Assembly (NCBI RefSeq): GCF_009856365.1
Contig: NZ_WMEX01000005.1
Location: forward strand, 1 to 64,000
Direction: 5' to 3'
Origin: Vreelandella halophila
GTDB taxonomy: Bacteria; Pseudomonadota; Gammaproteobacteria; Pseudomonadales; Oleiphilaceae
Length of the DNA stretch: 64,000 bases
The notes under the pieces were generated by a model. That model was not told where the DNA came from. It saw only the letters and a program-made list of their open reading frames with translations, and ran no database searches. Shown piece after piece: positions 54,744 to 62,834 of the stretch. Numbering within the stretch: position 1 is the stretch's first letter; every line of letters starts with the position of its first letter. The position numbers and the translations under genes were made by a program.

Positions 54744-55667
54744 ATGACACTATTTGAGATGATGCACGCCGTTCTGGCGGACAGCGGCCTGCTGGCGCTG
54801 TGGGTGATCGCCAGTGAGTGGCTGGCCCTGGATGCCCGGCAGCTGGTGTTCGTGGTGGCGACGCCCGTCTTCCTGCTGGTGGCGCTTTGGGAATACCAGA
54901 AACTCAAGCATGATCCGGACCGGATGGACGGTCGCGAGGGTGTGAAGAACTTCATGCTTGGGGCCGGCTATCAGACCACCGAACTGCTGTTTGCCGGGGT
55001 CATCGCGTTTCCCGTCTATTCACTGCTCTATCACTACCGACTGTTCGACATTGAGCTGAACCTGCTCACCGGACTGCTGACCTTCATCGGCGTGGATTTC
55101 TGCTTTTACTGGCAGCACCGGGCCGGGCACCGCATCCGTTGGTTCTGGGCGGCGCACGTGGTGCACCATTCCTCGCCACGGCTGAACTTCACCACCGCCA
55201 TGCGCCAGAACGCCACCAACATTTTCAACGGCACCTGGCTGTTCTACCTGCCGCTGGCGTTTGTCGGCTTCAATCCGGTCTGGATCGGCATCGCCTATGC
55301 CCTGTCGCTGGTGTACCAGTTCTTCATCCACACTGAGCTGGTGGGCAAACTCCACCATTGGGCCGAGTTTGTGTTCAACACGCCCAGTCACCACCGGGTT
55401 CACCACGGCTGCAACCCCGGCTACATTGACCGCAACTACGGGGGCGTGCTGATCATCTGGGACCGCCTTTTCGGCACCTTCGTGGATGAGAAGGAAAAGG
55501 ACCCGCCCGTCTATGGCATCACCACCCCGGTACCGGGCGATGACCTGATCACGCTCTGGACCCATGAATACGTGGACATGTTCCGTGACATGAGGATCCG
55601 GGGGCCGGTGGCGCAGAAACTCAAGCACCTGTGGAAGCCGCCCGAATGGCAGCGGGAAAGCGACTGA
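54744..55667 (+). CDS. Sterol desaturase/fatty-acid hydroxylase family protein
   Basis: A 307-residue membrane enzyme with the di-iron histidine boxes HRAGH (HxxxH), HVVHH (HxxHH) and HHRVHH, all intact and properly spaced, and four to five hydrophobic segments. The family hydroxylates or desaturates lipids using O2. GGGAGGGG lies before ATG 54744. It heads a run with a flavoenzyme and a PLP enzyme and is divergent from the AraC regulator. Confidence 0.92.
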   Translation: MTLFEMMHAVLADSGLLALWVIASEWLALDARQLVFVVATPVFLLVALWEYQKLKHDPDRMDGREGVKNFMLGAGYQTTELLFAGVIAFPVYSLLYHYRLFDIELNLLTGLLTFIGVDFCFYWQHRAGHRIRWFWAAHVVHHSSPRLNFTTAMRQNATNIFNGTWLFYLPLAFVGFNPVWIGIAYALSLVYQFFIHTELVGKLHHWAEFVFNTPSHHRVHHGCNPGYIDRNYGGVLIIWDRLFGTFVDEKEKDPPVYGITTPVPGDDLITLWTHEYVDMFRDMRIRGPVAQKLKHLWKPPEWQRESD

Positions 55668-55763
55668 GCGGGCCGGGGGTCTGTGCCGTGACACAGTCCC
55701 CGGATCGAGGGCGTTTGTCCCGTGGCACAATGCGGCCTGGATGCAGGCCGGGATGAGGGACCT

Positions 55764-57080
55764 ATGGACAGAGAATCAGGAGCGGATGCCATGCCCCTCC
55801 TATCGGAGTGGCGCAACTGGTCCGGCCACCAGAGCGCATTACCGTGCAGGTTGGAACAGCCGGGGGATCCGGAGAGTCTGCACGAGGCGGTGGCGGAAGC
55901 GCGTCGGCTGCGTGTGGTTGGCGCAGGCCACTCCTTTACGCCACTGGTGCCGACCGATGGGACCCTGATCAATCTGGATTGCATGGCCGGGGTTCACGAG
56001 GTGGATGTGCGGGCTCGAACGGCCTGGGTCGGTGGCGGCAGCCGTCTGCGGGATCTGTCTCCGGCCTTCCATGAGCAGGGCTTGGCCTTCAACAACCTGG
56101 GTGACATCGATGCCCAGTCCCTGGCCGGTGCCGTTGCTACCGCCACTCATGGTACGGGGCGCAACCTGCCGTGCCTTGCCGCCGACATCACCGGGGTGCG
56201 ACTGCTGACCGCTGCGGGTGAGGATCTGACGATCACACAGGAGGAGGATTCCGACCGGTTGCGGGCGGCCCAGGTGTCATTGGGAGCGCTGGGCGTTATC
56301 CACGGGCTGCGCGTGGCGTTGCGACCGTCCTTCCGGTTGCATCGCCGGACCTGGGCGGAACCACTGGGGTCGATTATTGCGGATGCCGCCGCCCGCTGGG
56401 AACGTCACCGCAATTTCGAGTTCTTCTATATTCCCTTCTCCGGCTGGGGCATGTGCATTGCTCATGATGAGACCGCCGCGGCCCCCACGGAACGCGCGCC
56501 CAGCACGGATGACGAGGACCTTATGAAGGCGAAGCGCCTGCGGGATCTGACCCGCTGGTGCACGCCCCTGCGCCGGGCCATTCTCAGCCGGGTTGTGCGC
56601 GGCGTGACTCCCGAGGACGTGGTGGGCGACAGCTGGCGGCTTCTGGCCAGCGAGCGTAATGTGCGCTTCAACGAGATGGAGTACCACCTGCCGCCGGAGA
56701 ATGCCCTGGATGCGCTGCGCGAGGTGATCGAGGTGGTGGAGCGTGAGCGCCGGGACGTGTTCTTTCCCATCGAGGTGCGCCAGACGGCGGGCGATGATGC
56801 CTGGCTGAGCCCGTTCAATGGCGGCCGGCGCATCTCCATTGCCATGCATACCCACGCCCCGGATGAAGACGAATGGCTGTTCCGCCGGGTCGAGCCGATC
56901 TTCCGCCGCGCCGGTGGCCGTCCGCACTGGGGCAAGCTGCACTCGCTGGGAGCCCCGGAACTGGCGGAGCTTTATCCGAACTTCGAACGCTTCCTGACAC
57001 TGCGCCGGGAGCTGGACCCGAACAACAAGCTCGTGAACGCGCACACTGCCAGGCTCTGGGGGGAGCCGCACCATGACTGA
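55764..57080 (+). CDS. FAD-linked sugar-1,4-lactone-oxidase-like protein
   Basis: A 438-residue flavoenzyme with the PCMH-type FAD domain (VVGAGHSFTPLVPTDGTLINL and GALGVIHGLRVALR) and a C-terminal ALO domain (IEVRQTAGDDAWLSPF, then GRPHWGKLHSL). The HWGK motif is typical of aldonolactone oxidases such as L-gulono- or D-arabinono-lactone oxidase. The usual flavinylation His is not clear in the VGAGHS segment context but is present there. It overlaps the next gene by 8 bp. Substrate unknown. Confidence 0.88.
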   Translation: MDRESGADAMPLLSEWRNWSGHQSALPCRLEQPGDPESLHEAVAEARRLRVVGAGHSFTPLVPTDGTLINLDCMAGVHEVDVRARTAWVGGGSRLRDLSPAFHEQGLAFNNLGDIDAQSLAGAVATATHGTGRNLPCLAADITGVRLLTAAGEDLTITQEEDSDRLRAAQVSLGALGVIHGLRVALRPSFRLHRRTWAEPLGSIIADAAARWERHRNFEFFYIPFSGWGMCIAHDETAAAPTERAPSTDDEDLMKAKRLRDLTRWCTPLRRAILSRVVRGVTPEDVVGDSWRLLASERNVRFNEMEYHLPPENALDALREVIEVVERERRDVFFPIEVRQTAGDDAWLSPFNGGRRISIAMHTHAPDEDEWLFRRVEPIFRRAGGRPHWGKLHSLGAPELAELYPNFERFLTLRRELDPNNKLVNAHTARLWGEPHHD

Positions 57081-58272
57081 TCCAGGGCGCGATGCCTATT
57101 TCCAGGCCCTGCAGTCTGCGCTGATCGACGCGGGGGTAGCCGGCCCGACCCTGGTGGTGGACCGCGCTCGCCTGGACGCCAACATCGACACCCTCATGGG
57201 GGACCTGCCGGAGGGCATGGGCTACCGCATCGTGACCAAGTCACTGCCGTCGCCGAAGCTGCTGGCGCATGTGCGCGAACGCACTGGCAGCGATAAGCTG
57301 ATGACCTTCAACCAGCCCATGCTCAAGGCCCTGGGTGAGCTGATGCCGGACACGGATCAGCTACTCGGGAAGCCGTTGCCGGAGGCGGCGGTGTGGGCTC
57401 ACCTCTCGCAGCTTCCGGAGCCCCGCCAGCAGGCACTGGATCGGATCCAGTGGCTGGTGGATACGCCCCAGCGCCTGGCCCAGTACGAGCGGCTGGCGGA
57501 GGCGTTCGGGGTGAGGCTTCGAATCAGCCTGGAGCTGGACGTGGGGCTCCATCGCGGTGGCTTTGTGACGGGGCGGCGGTTGGGGGAGGCCCTGGAACGG
57601 TTGGGCAACAGTGACCGGCTGATGCTGTCCGGCTTTATGGGGTATGAGCCGCATCTGGCCTCCATACCGGAGCTCCTGGGGTGGCGCCGCCATCTGCTGA
57701 GGCGTGCTAAGACCGCTTACCGGGCGGTCATCGAACAGACGGAATCCGTCCTCGGTGCCGGTGTGGTGGAATTGCTGACCCGCAACGCGGGCGGCAGCCC
57801 GACCTACCGCATGCACCCGGAAACAGACGTTGCCAATGAGGTTTCGGTGGGGTCGGCGCTGGTCAAACCAACCCATTTCGATATCCCGGAACTGGCACCG
57901 CACAAGCCGGCCTGCTTCATTGCCACGCCCGTGCTCAAGGGACCGGCGCCCACCCGCATACCGGGCCTGGAGTGGGCGAGCGCCCTGGGGCGGCGGCTGC
58001 GGCCGAAGACGGCCAGTGCACTCTTCATCCACGGGGGCAACTGGCAGGCGGATCCGGTGGATCCGCCCGGCCTTCATTACAACCGGATTCTGGGTCGCTC
58101 CTCCAACCAGGAGATGCTCAACGGGGACCGCCGGCTGGCCATTCAGCCGGACGAGTTCGTGTTCTTCCGGCCCCACCAGAGTGAGGCCGTCTTCCTGCAG
58201 TTCGGCGACATCGCCGTCTACGAGGACGGCGCCATCGTGGACTGGTGGCCGGTGCTGCCGCCCTCCGCCTGA
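57073..58272 (+). CDS. DSD1-family PLP-dependent enzyme
   Basis: A 399-residue fold-III PLP enzyme. The N-terminal alanine-racemase-like barrel carries the Schiff-base lysine in YRIVTKSLPSPKLL (about residue 56), and ISLELDVGLHRGGF follows the family pattern. The C-terminal D-serine dehydratase-like domain ends with HQSEAVFLQFGDIAVYEDG, where a metal-binding His is expected. Members act on D-serine, D-threonine or related D-3-hydroxy amino acids. It is coupled to the flavoenzyme by an 8-bp overlap. Confidence 0.88.
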   Translation: MTDPGRDAYFQALQSALIDAGVAGPTLVVDRARLDANIDTLMGDLPEGMGYRIVTKSLPSPKLLAHVRERTGSDKLMTFNQPMLKALGELMPDTDQLLGKPLPEAAVWAHLSQLPEPRQQALDRIQWLVDTPQRLAQYERLAEAFGVRLRISLELDVGLHRGGFVTGRRLGEALERLGNSDRLMLSGFMGYEPHLASIPELLGWRRHLLRRAKTAYRAVIEQTESVLGAGVVELLTRNAGGSPTYRMHPETDVANEVSVGSALVKPTHFDIPELAPHKPACFIATPVLKGPAPTRIPGLEWASALGRRLRPKTASALFIHGGNWQADPVDPPGLHYNRILGRSSNQEMLNGDRRLAIQPDEFVFFRPHQSEAVFLQFGDIAVYEDGAIVDWWPVLPPSA

Positions 58273-58279
58273 GAATGGC

Positions 58280-59200
58280 TCAGTGCCGGGTGGCGTGGGC
58301 CGCGATGGCCTGCTGGTAGGCCTTTTCCGCTTCCTCGGCCAGCTCATCCAGCCCCTGCAGGTGGTGGCTGTTGTTCTGGTGCCAGGGGTGGAAGCTGTAC
58401 TTGAAGTACTCCAGCCATGACGGGATCTGGCGGCGCAGCAGGCCGGGGCGGCCGAGCAGGGTGTTGAGCACCGTCAGGTGACCACGCCAGCCTTCCCGTT
58501 GGCAGGCCTCGCTGGCGGCCGTCATCTGCAGGTAGAAGCGGGTGACGTTACTCCAGAAAAGCGTGGTGGCCCGCATCATCCCCACGACCCGGTGTACATA
58601 GGCGCGCGGGCCACGGCCCACGCACTTCTCCCAGACGTCGTAGCACACCGACTTGTGCTCGACTTCCTCCATGGCGTGCCACTCCCACATGCGCCGGTAG
58701 TCTTCCTGGGAGCCCTCGAAGATCTCGGGGTGGTCCAGCATGAAGCCGCCCATGAGCGCGGTGAAGTGTTCCAGTGCGATAGTCTCGCACAGCAGATCCT
58801 GGCGGCTGCCATGTTTCTTGAACCAGTCCAGCATCTGGCGTACCTGCTGGTCGAGACGCCCGGCGGGCAACCCGGCCTCTTCCATGAGCTGGTTGTATTC
58901 CGCGTGCTCGCGGCTGTGGTAGGCCTCCTGGGCGATGAAGGCGGACGCCGCCCGGCGCAGGTCCGGATCCGGGATTTCATCGCGGTAGGCGCGCACGGCA
59001 TGGATGAACAGGTGCTCGCCCGCCGGAAAGAACAGCGACAGGGTGTTCATGAACAGGCTCAGGTGCGGCCCCATGGCGTGCCAGTCGTGGATGCGTTCCT
59101 TCGGCGGCAGGAAATGCAGGTCCCGGCGTTCCGGAATGACCATGTCGTCCTGGGTGGCCTCCGTTGTGTGCTGGTCGTTGGCGGCGGTGGATGTGGCCAT
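58280..59200 (-). CDS. PF10118 predicted metal-dependent hydrolase, paralogue 1
   Basis: A 306-residue protein with the metal-binding pattern of the PF10118 family: AQEAYHSREHAEYN, ALEHFTALMGGF and WHAMEEVEHKSVCYDVW. The E-x-x-H repeats resemble a ferritin-like di-iron site. It is about 70 percent similar by eye to the next protein upstream, so the pair is a tandem duplication. Reaction unknown; the annotation hydrolase is a family prediction. Confidence 0.88.
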   Translation of the reverse strand: MATSTAANDQHTTEATQDDMVIPERRDLHFLPPKERIHDWHAMGPHLSLFMNTLSLFFPAGEHLFIHAVRAYRDEIPDPDLRRAASAFIAQEAYHSREHAEYNQLMEEAGLPAGRLDQQVRQMLDWFKKHGSRQDLLCETIALEHFTALMGGFMLDHPEIFEGSQEDYRRMWEWHAMEEVEHKSVCYDVWEKCVGRGPRAYVHRVVGMMRATTLFWSNVTRFYLQMTAASEACQREGWRGHLTVLNTLLGRPGLLRRQIPSWLEYFKYSFHPWHQNNSHHLQGLDELAEEAEKAYQQAIAAHATRH

Positions 59201-59305
59201 GACGCGTCCTCCCTGTTCAATGGGTGTCTACCCAATGTAACGCCGGTCTGGATTGGGACAAGGCCGAAGCGACGCAGGTACGCGTCAGGTTGGCGAGCGT
59301 GCATA

Positions 59306-59329
59306 AAAAGGGCCCGGACGAACCGGGCC
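59306..59329 (-). terminator. Intrinsic terminator between the two PF10118 genes
   Basis: GGCCCGG and CCGGGCC (59311-59329) form a 7-bp stem; on the minus strand it is followed by CTTTTTATG. It should end transcripts of the upstream paralogue. Confidence 0.8.
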
Positions 59330-59361
59330 AAGGGGTTGGGGAGCTCTTGCAGTCCCGAAGA

Positions 59362-60306
59362 TCAGTGATGGGTGTGGTGATGGTGGCCTTCCCCGGCCAT
59401 CGCCTTCTGATAGGCTTCCTCGGCTTCTTCCGCCAGTTCGTTCAGGTGCGCAATGTGGTGGCTGTTGTTCTGCTGCCAGGGATGGAAGCTGTACTTGAAG
59501 TATTCCAGCCACTCCGGGACCTGGCGGCGCAGTACACCCGGCTTGCCGAGCAGGGTGTTGAGCACCGTGAGATGGCCGCGCCAGCCTTCCTTGCGGCAGG
59601 CCTCGCTGTTGCTCACCATCTGGAAGTAGAAGCCCACGACCAGCGGCCAGAAGATTACCGTTGCGGTCGTCATACCGAAAGCGCGCTTGAGATAGGCGGT
59701 TGGGCCGCGGCCGATGCACTTCTCCCAGACGTCGTAGCAGACGGCCTTGTGCTCAACTTCCTCCATGGCGTGCCATTGCCACATCCGCAGGTAATCATCC
59801 TGGGAGCCTTCCATCACCTCCGGATGGTCCAGCAGGAATCCGCCCATGAGCGCAGTGAAGTGCTCCAGAGCGATGGTGGCATTGAGCGGCATGCTCTTGG
59901 GGGTGCGTTCCTTGAGGAAATCCAGCAGTGACCAGACGAAGGCGTCCAGCTTATCGGCCGGAAGCCCTTCTTCCTGCATCAGCTTGTTGTATTCGATGTG
60001 TTCGCGGCTGTGCATCGCCTCCTGGCCGATGAAGGCGGTGGCTGCTTTCTTCAGGTCCGGGTCCGGAATCTGATCGCGGTAGGCGCGCAGGGCGTCGATG
60101 AACAGCCGCTCGCCGGCCGGGAAGAACAGGGAAAGGGCGTTCATGAACTGCGTCATGTGCGGCCCCTGGGCATGCCAGTCGTGGATACGCTCCTTCGGCG
60201 GCAGGAAGTGCAGATCCCGGCGCTCGGGCATCACCATGCCCTCGTCGCCCGGGCCCTGGATGCTCTCGTCGGATTCGTGTTCTTTGGCTGCGGTTGCGGC
60301 TGTCAT
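59362..60306 (-). CDS. PF10118 predicted metal-dependent hydrolase, paralogue 2
   Basis: A 314-residue paralogue of the downstream gene, with the same motifs GQEAMHSREHIEYN, ALEHFTALMGGF and WHAMEEVEHKAVCYDVW. It differs by a longer N-terminus and a His-rich C-terminus (GEGHHHHTHH) that could bind metal. A MerR-family gene lies upstream on the same strand across a 151-bp gap. Function unknown. Confidence 0.88.
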   Translation of the reverse strand: MTAATAAKEHESDESIQGPGDEGMVMPERRDLHFLPPKERIHDWHAQGPHMTQFMNALSLFFPAGERLFIDALRAYRDQIPDPDLKKAATAFIGQEAMHSREHIEYNKLMQEEGLPADKLDAFVWSLLDFLKERTPKSMPLNATIALEHFTALMGGFLLDHPEVMEGSQDDYLRMWQWHAMEEVEHKAVCYDVWEKCIGRGPTAYLKRAFGMTTATVIFWPLVVGFYFQMVSNSEACRKEGWRGHLTVLNTLLGKPGVLRRQVPEWLEYFKYSFHPWQQNNSHHIAHLNELAEEAEEAYQKAMAGEGHHHHTHH

Positions 60307-60457
60307 GGCGGCCCTCCCCTTGATGATTGTCAGCCCTCATCAATCTGACATTGATGAAAGTCACAATGCTCAATGTAACAGTATTCGGGGGAGCGACAAG
60401 GCCCGCGTGACGGAGGGTGACGTCATGAGGGCCAATCGTGGCGTCACAGCGGGTGGG

Positions 60458-61243
60458 TCAGCCGGAGTTGTCCTGGGATTCCGGCAGGTTCAGGTGGTCC
60501 AGGATGTAGGCCAGCCGGTCGCCCAGGTGGCGATCCGCGGCCTTCTGCATGGCCCGGGCGACCTCCGGTAGCACGGCCATTTCCACCAGTGGCCGAAGGC
60601 GCCATATGAGCTGTGCGAGTTCCTCGGATTCACCGGGCGGCGGCATATGCTGGCCGTAACGGCTGAAGATGTGGCGCTCCACCAGCTTGACCATCTCTTC
60701 CGCCGCCTGCTCGACGTTGTGGCGCAGGTAGGCCACGACATCCAGCATGTCCTCCAGCGGGATACCGCTTTTTGCCAGTTCCGAGCCGGCGTGCAGGATG
60801 CGCGGGCTGGGAATACGGTAGCGCCGCCCCTCGGGGATGATCAGCTCCAGTTCCTCCGCGCGCTTGAGCGCACTCCCCATGAAGATGCTGCCGAAGCGCT
60901 GGACCAGTTCACGCTTGGTCACGAACTCGGGCAGTTCATCCGACCAGGGGCTGACCACTGCCTTCTCGAGCCCCAGGATGTGCTCGATACCGTTGCCGCT
61001 TTCCCAGCTCTCCACCAGCTCGGCAATGTTGTTGAGCGTGTAGCCGCGCTCCAGCAGCCGACCGATGATGCGCAGCCGCGACAGGTGGGTCTCGCTGTAG
61101 ATGCCCTTGCGGCCGCGACGTTCGGGCGGCGGGATGAGACCGCGCTCCTGGTATACCCGGATATTGCGCACCGTCATCCCGCTGGCACGCGCCAGCTGGT
61201 CGATGGAGAACTCGCCGGATTCCTGGTTGCCGCTCTGCGCCAT
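60458..61243 (-). CDS. MerR-family transcriptional regulator
   Basis: A 261-residue regulator with a N-terminal MerR helix-turn-helix (FSIDQLARASGMTVRNIRVY, then the wing ERRGRKGIYSETHLSRL) and a long C-terminal domain (about 100-250) unlike the short metal-sensing tails. Effector is therefore likely a small organic molecule or lipid. It is upstream of the two PF10118 genes and is a good candidate for their regulator. Confidence 0.9.
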   Translation of the reverse strand: MAQSGNQESGEFSIDQLARASGMTVRNIRVYQERGLIPPPERRGRKGIYSETHLSRLRIIGRLLERGYTLNNIAELVESWESGNGIEHILGLEKAVVSPWSDELPEFVTKRELVQRFGSIFMGSALKRAEELELIIPEGRRYRIPSPRILHAGSELAKSGIPLEDMLDVVAYLRHNVEQAAEEMVKLVERHIFSRYGQHMPPPGESEELAQLIWRLRPLVEMAVLPEVARAMQKAADRHLGDRLAYILDHLNLPESQDNSG

Positions 61244-61346
61244 GGGCGGTCTCTGGCCGTTTCATGAGTGAAAACGGCATTTTAGCGTGGAACTGCGGGG
61301 ATGAATAGCGCCATCTGACCATTGGGTGATGGCGCTGTGGCCAGCC

Positions 61347-62834
61347 TCACGCTTTTCGCCGCCGGCGCAGGTGCCGGATCGACAGCCAGGTGCCGGTGAG
61401 GCACAGGACGGTGCCGCCGCTCATCAGCGCGAGCACGAGCCCGTACCAGAACAGACTGCCCGGATTGAGGATCGGGAAGTCGAGGCTGTGCAGGCCGTTG
61501 TACAGCCAGCGATTGAGTCGGCTCAGCGGCGTTGAGTGCTGGAGCGGGCGGCCTGTGGCCGGGTCGATGTAGAGTCTGGCTCCGCCGTCGTAGTCGGCCC
61601 GATAAACCGGCAGGGGCGGGCCGTCGTCGCCGATGCGCTCGGAGCGGCCTGCGTAGTAGTGCGCGTCGTAACGCGACTGGCGGGTGATCCCCGTCAGACT
61701 GGCGTCCTCCACTGGCGCTAGGGCGGATCGGATCACGTCCGGTGGCAGCTGCCCCGCCGCAACCGGAACATCGATCCCGGGACGACTGGTATGGAGCTCT
61801 TCGTTGCCGTCTTCGTCCATCGCTTTGTAATAGACCCGGCCGTGGAAACGGTGCAGCTGCAACTCATGCGGGCGCCGGTCCGAGAGCGTGGCGATGGCCG
61901 ACGGCGCGGCAACGTCATCGTGGGCGCCGGGGCTGCTGCGGCCCAGGTGCTGCGTGAGGGTGGGGTCGCGGTCGACCGACGTCCAGTGGAAGGGCGCCAT
62001 CGACAGCAGTCCGCTGAACACCCAGGTGGTGGCCAGCGCGCCGAAGGTCAGCCCCAGGTAATGATGCCACCGGAGCCAGCCACGGAACGGGCTTATCCCG
62101 CCCCGACGTTTGTTGCGGCGCATCAGCATGAGCCCCAGAACCACGCCGCTGAGGCAGGCCAGAGTACCGATGCCGGAGAGCCAGAGGACCACCTGGCGCC
62201 AGAGCCCGGACAGATCCCGCAGCTGGGTGGGATAGATCCAGTGGATGACCGGCCCGGCATAGCCCCAGACCCGTTCGTGGAAGGTGGTGCTGTGGATCAC
62301 CTCGCCGGTGGGCCGGGACAGATACAGGTGCGTGCCGGCTTCATCCGACAGGGCCACTCGCCACAACGGCGCCGGTGCCCGGACGTGGCTGTTGACGGTC
62401 CACTGGTCCGGGCCGTCCAGTTGCGTGATCGAGGCCACCCCGCTGCCGGAAAGGGACTCGGCCCGTTCCACCGCCTGCTCCCGGTCCAGCGGGGGCGCGG
62501 GATCACCCGTGTCGGCGAAGGCACTGTGCCACTGGCCGTCGTCGTCCATCGCGTGCAGGCGCGGGCGTTCACCCGGCCGGTTGATGCGAAGCCCTTCGGG
62601 ATCGTCCAGACCCAGCCGGGCAAGCGCCTGTGATGGCGCCACAGTCAGCTCACTCATCGCCAGCGGCTGCAGCCAGGCCATGCGTTCATGGTCCGGGGTC
62701 CTCGGGTAACCTTCGAACATCATGACGATCCCCGAGGCGAACCACAGCAGCAGGATCAGGCTCATCCCGAGCCCGAGATAGCGGTGGAGCGGGATGAGCC
62801 AGCGCAGGGTGCGTTTCTTCAGCGGCCCTGTCAT
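61347..62834 (-). CDS. PepSY-associated membrane protein
   Basis: A 495-residue protein with PepSY_TM layout: an N-terminal helix (IPLHRYLGLGMSLILLLWFAS), a periplasmic PepSY-like domain, then three further helices including RWHHYLGLTFGALATTWVFSG. Such proteins, often next to TonB-dependent receptors, are thought to help reduce or release iron from ferric siderophores. Its ATG overlaps the stop of the receptor gene (ATGA), showing a shared operon. Confidence 0.88.
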   Translation of the reverse strand: MTGPLKKRTLRWLIPLHRYLGLGMSLILLLWFASGIVMMFEGYPRTPDHERMAWLQPLAMSELTVAPSQALARLGLDDPEGLRINRPGERPRLHAMDDDGQWHSAFADTGDPAPPLDREQAVERAESLSGSGVASITQLDGPDQWTVNSHVRAPAPLWRVALSDEAGTHLYLSRPTGEVIHSTTFHERVWGYAGPVIHWIYPTQLRDLSGLWRQVVLWLSGIGTLACLSGVVLGLMLMRRNKRRGGISPFRGWLRWHHYLGLTFGALATTWVFSGLLSMAPFHWTSVDRDPTLTQHLGRSSPGAHDDVAAPSAIATLSDRRPHELQLHRFHGRVYYKAMDEDGNEELHTSRPGIDVPVAAGQLPPDVIRSALAPVEDASLTGITRQSRYDAHYYAGRSERIGDDGPPLPVYRADYDGGARLYIDPATGRPLQHSTPLSRLNRWLYNGLHSLDFPILNPGSLFWYGLVLALMSGGTVLCLTGTWLSIRHLRRRRKA

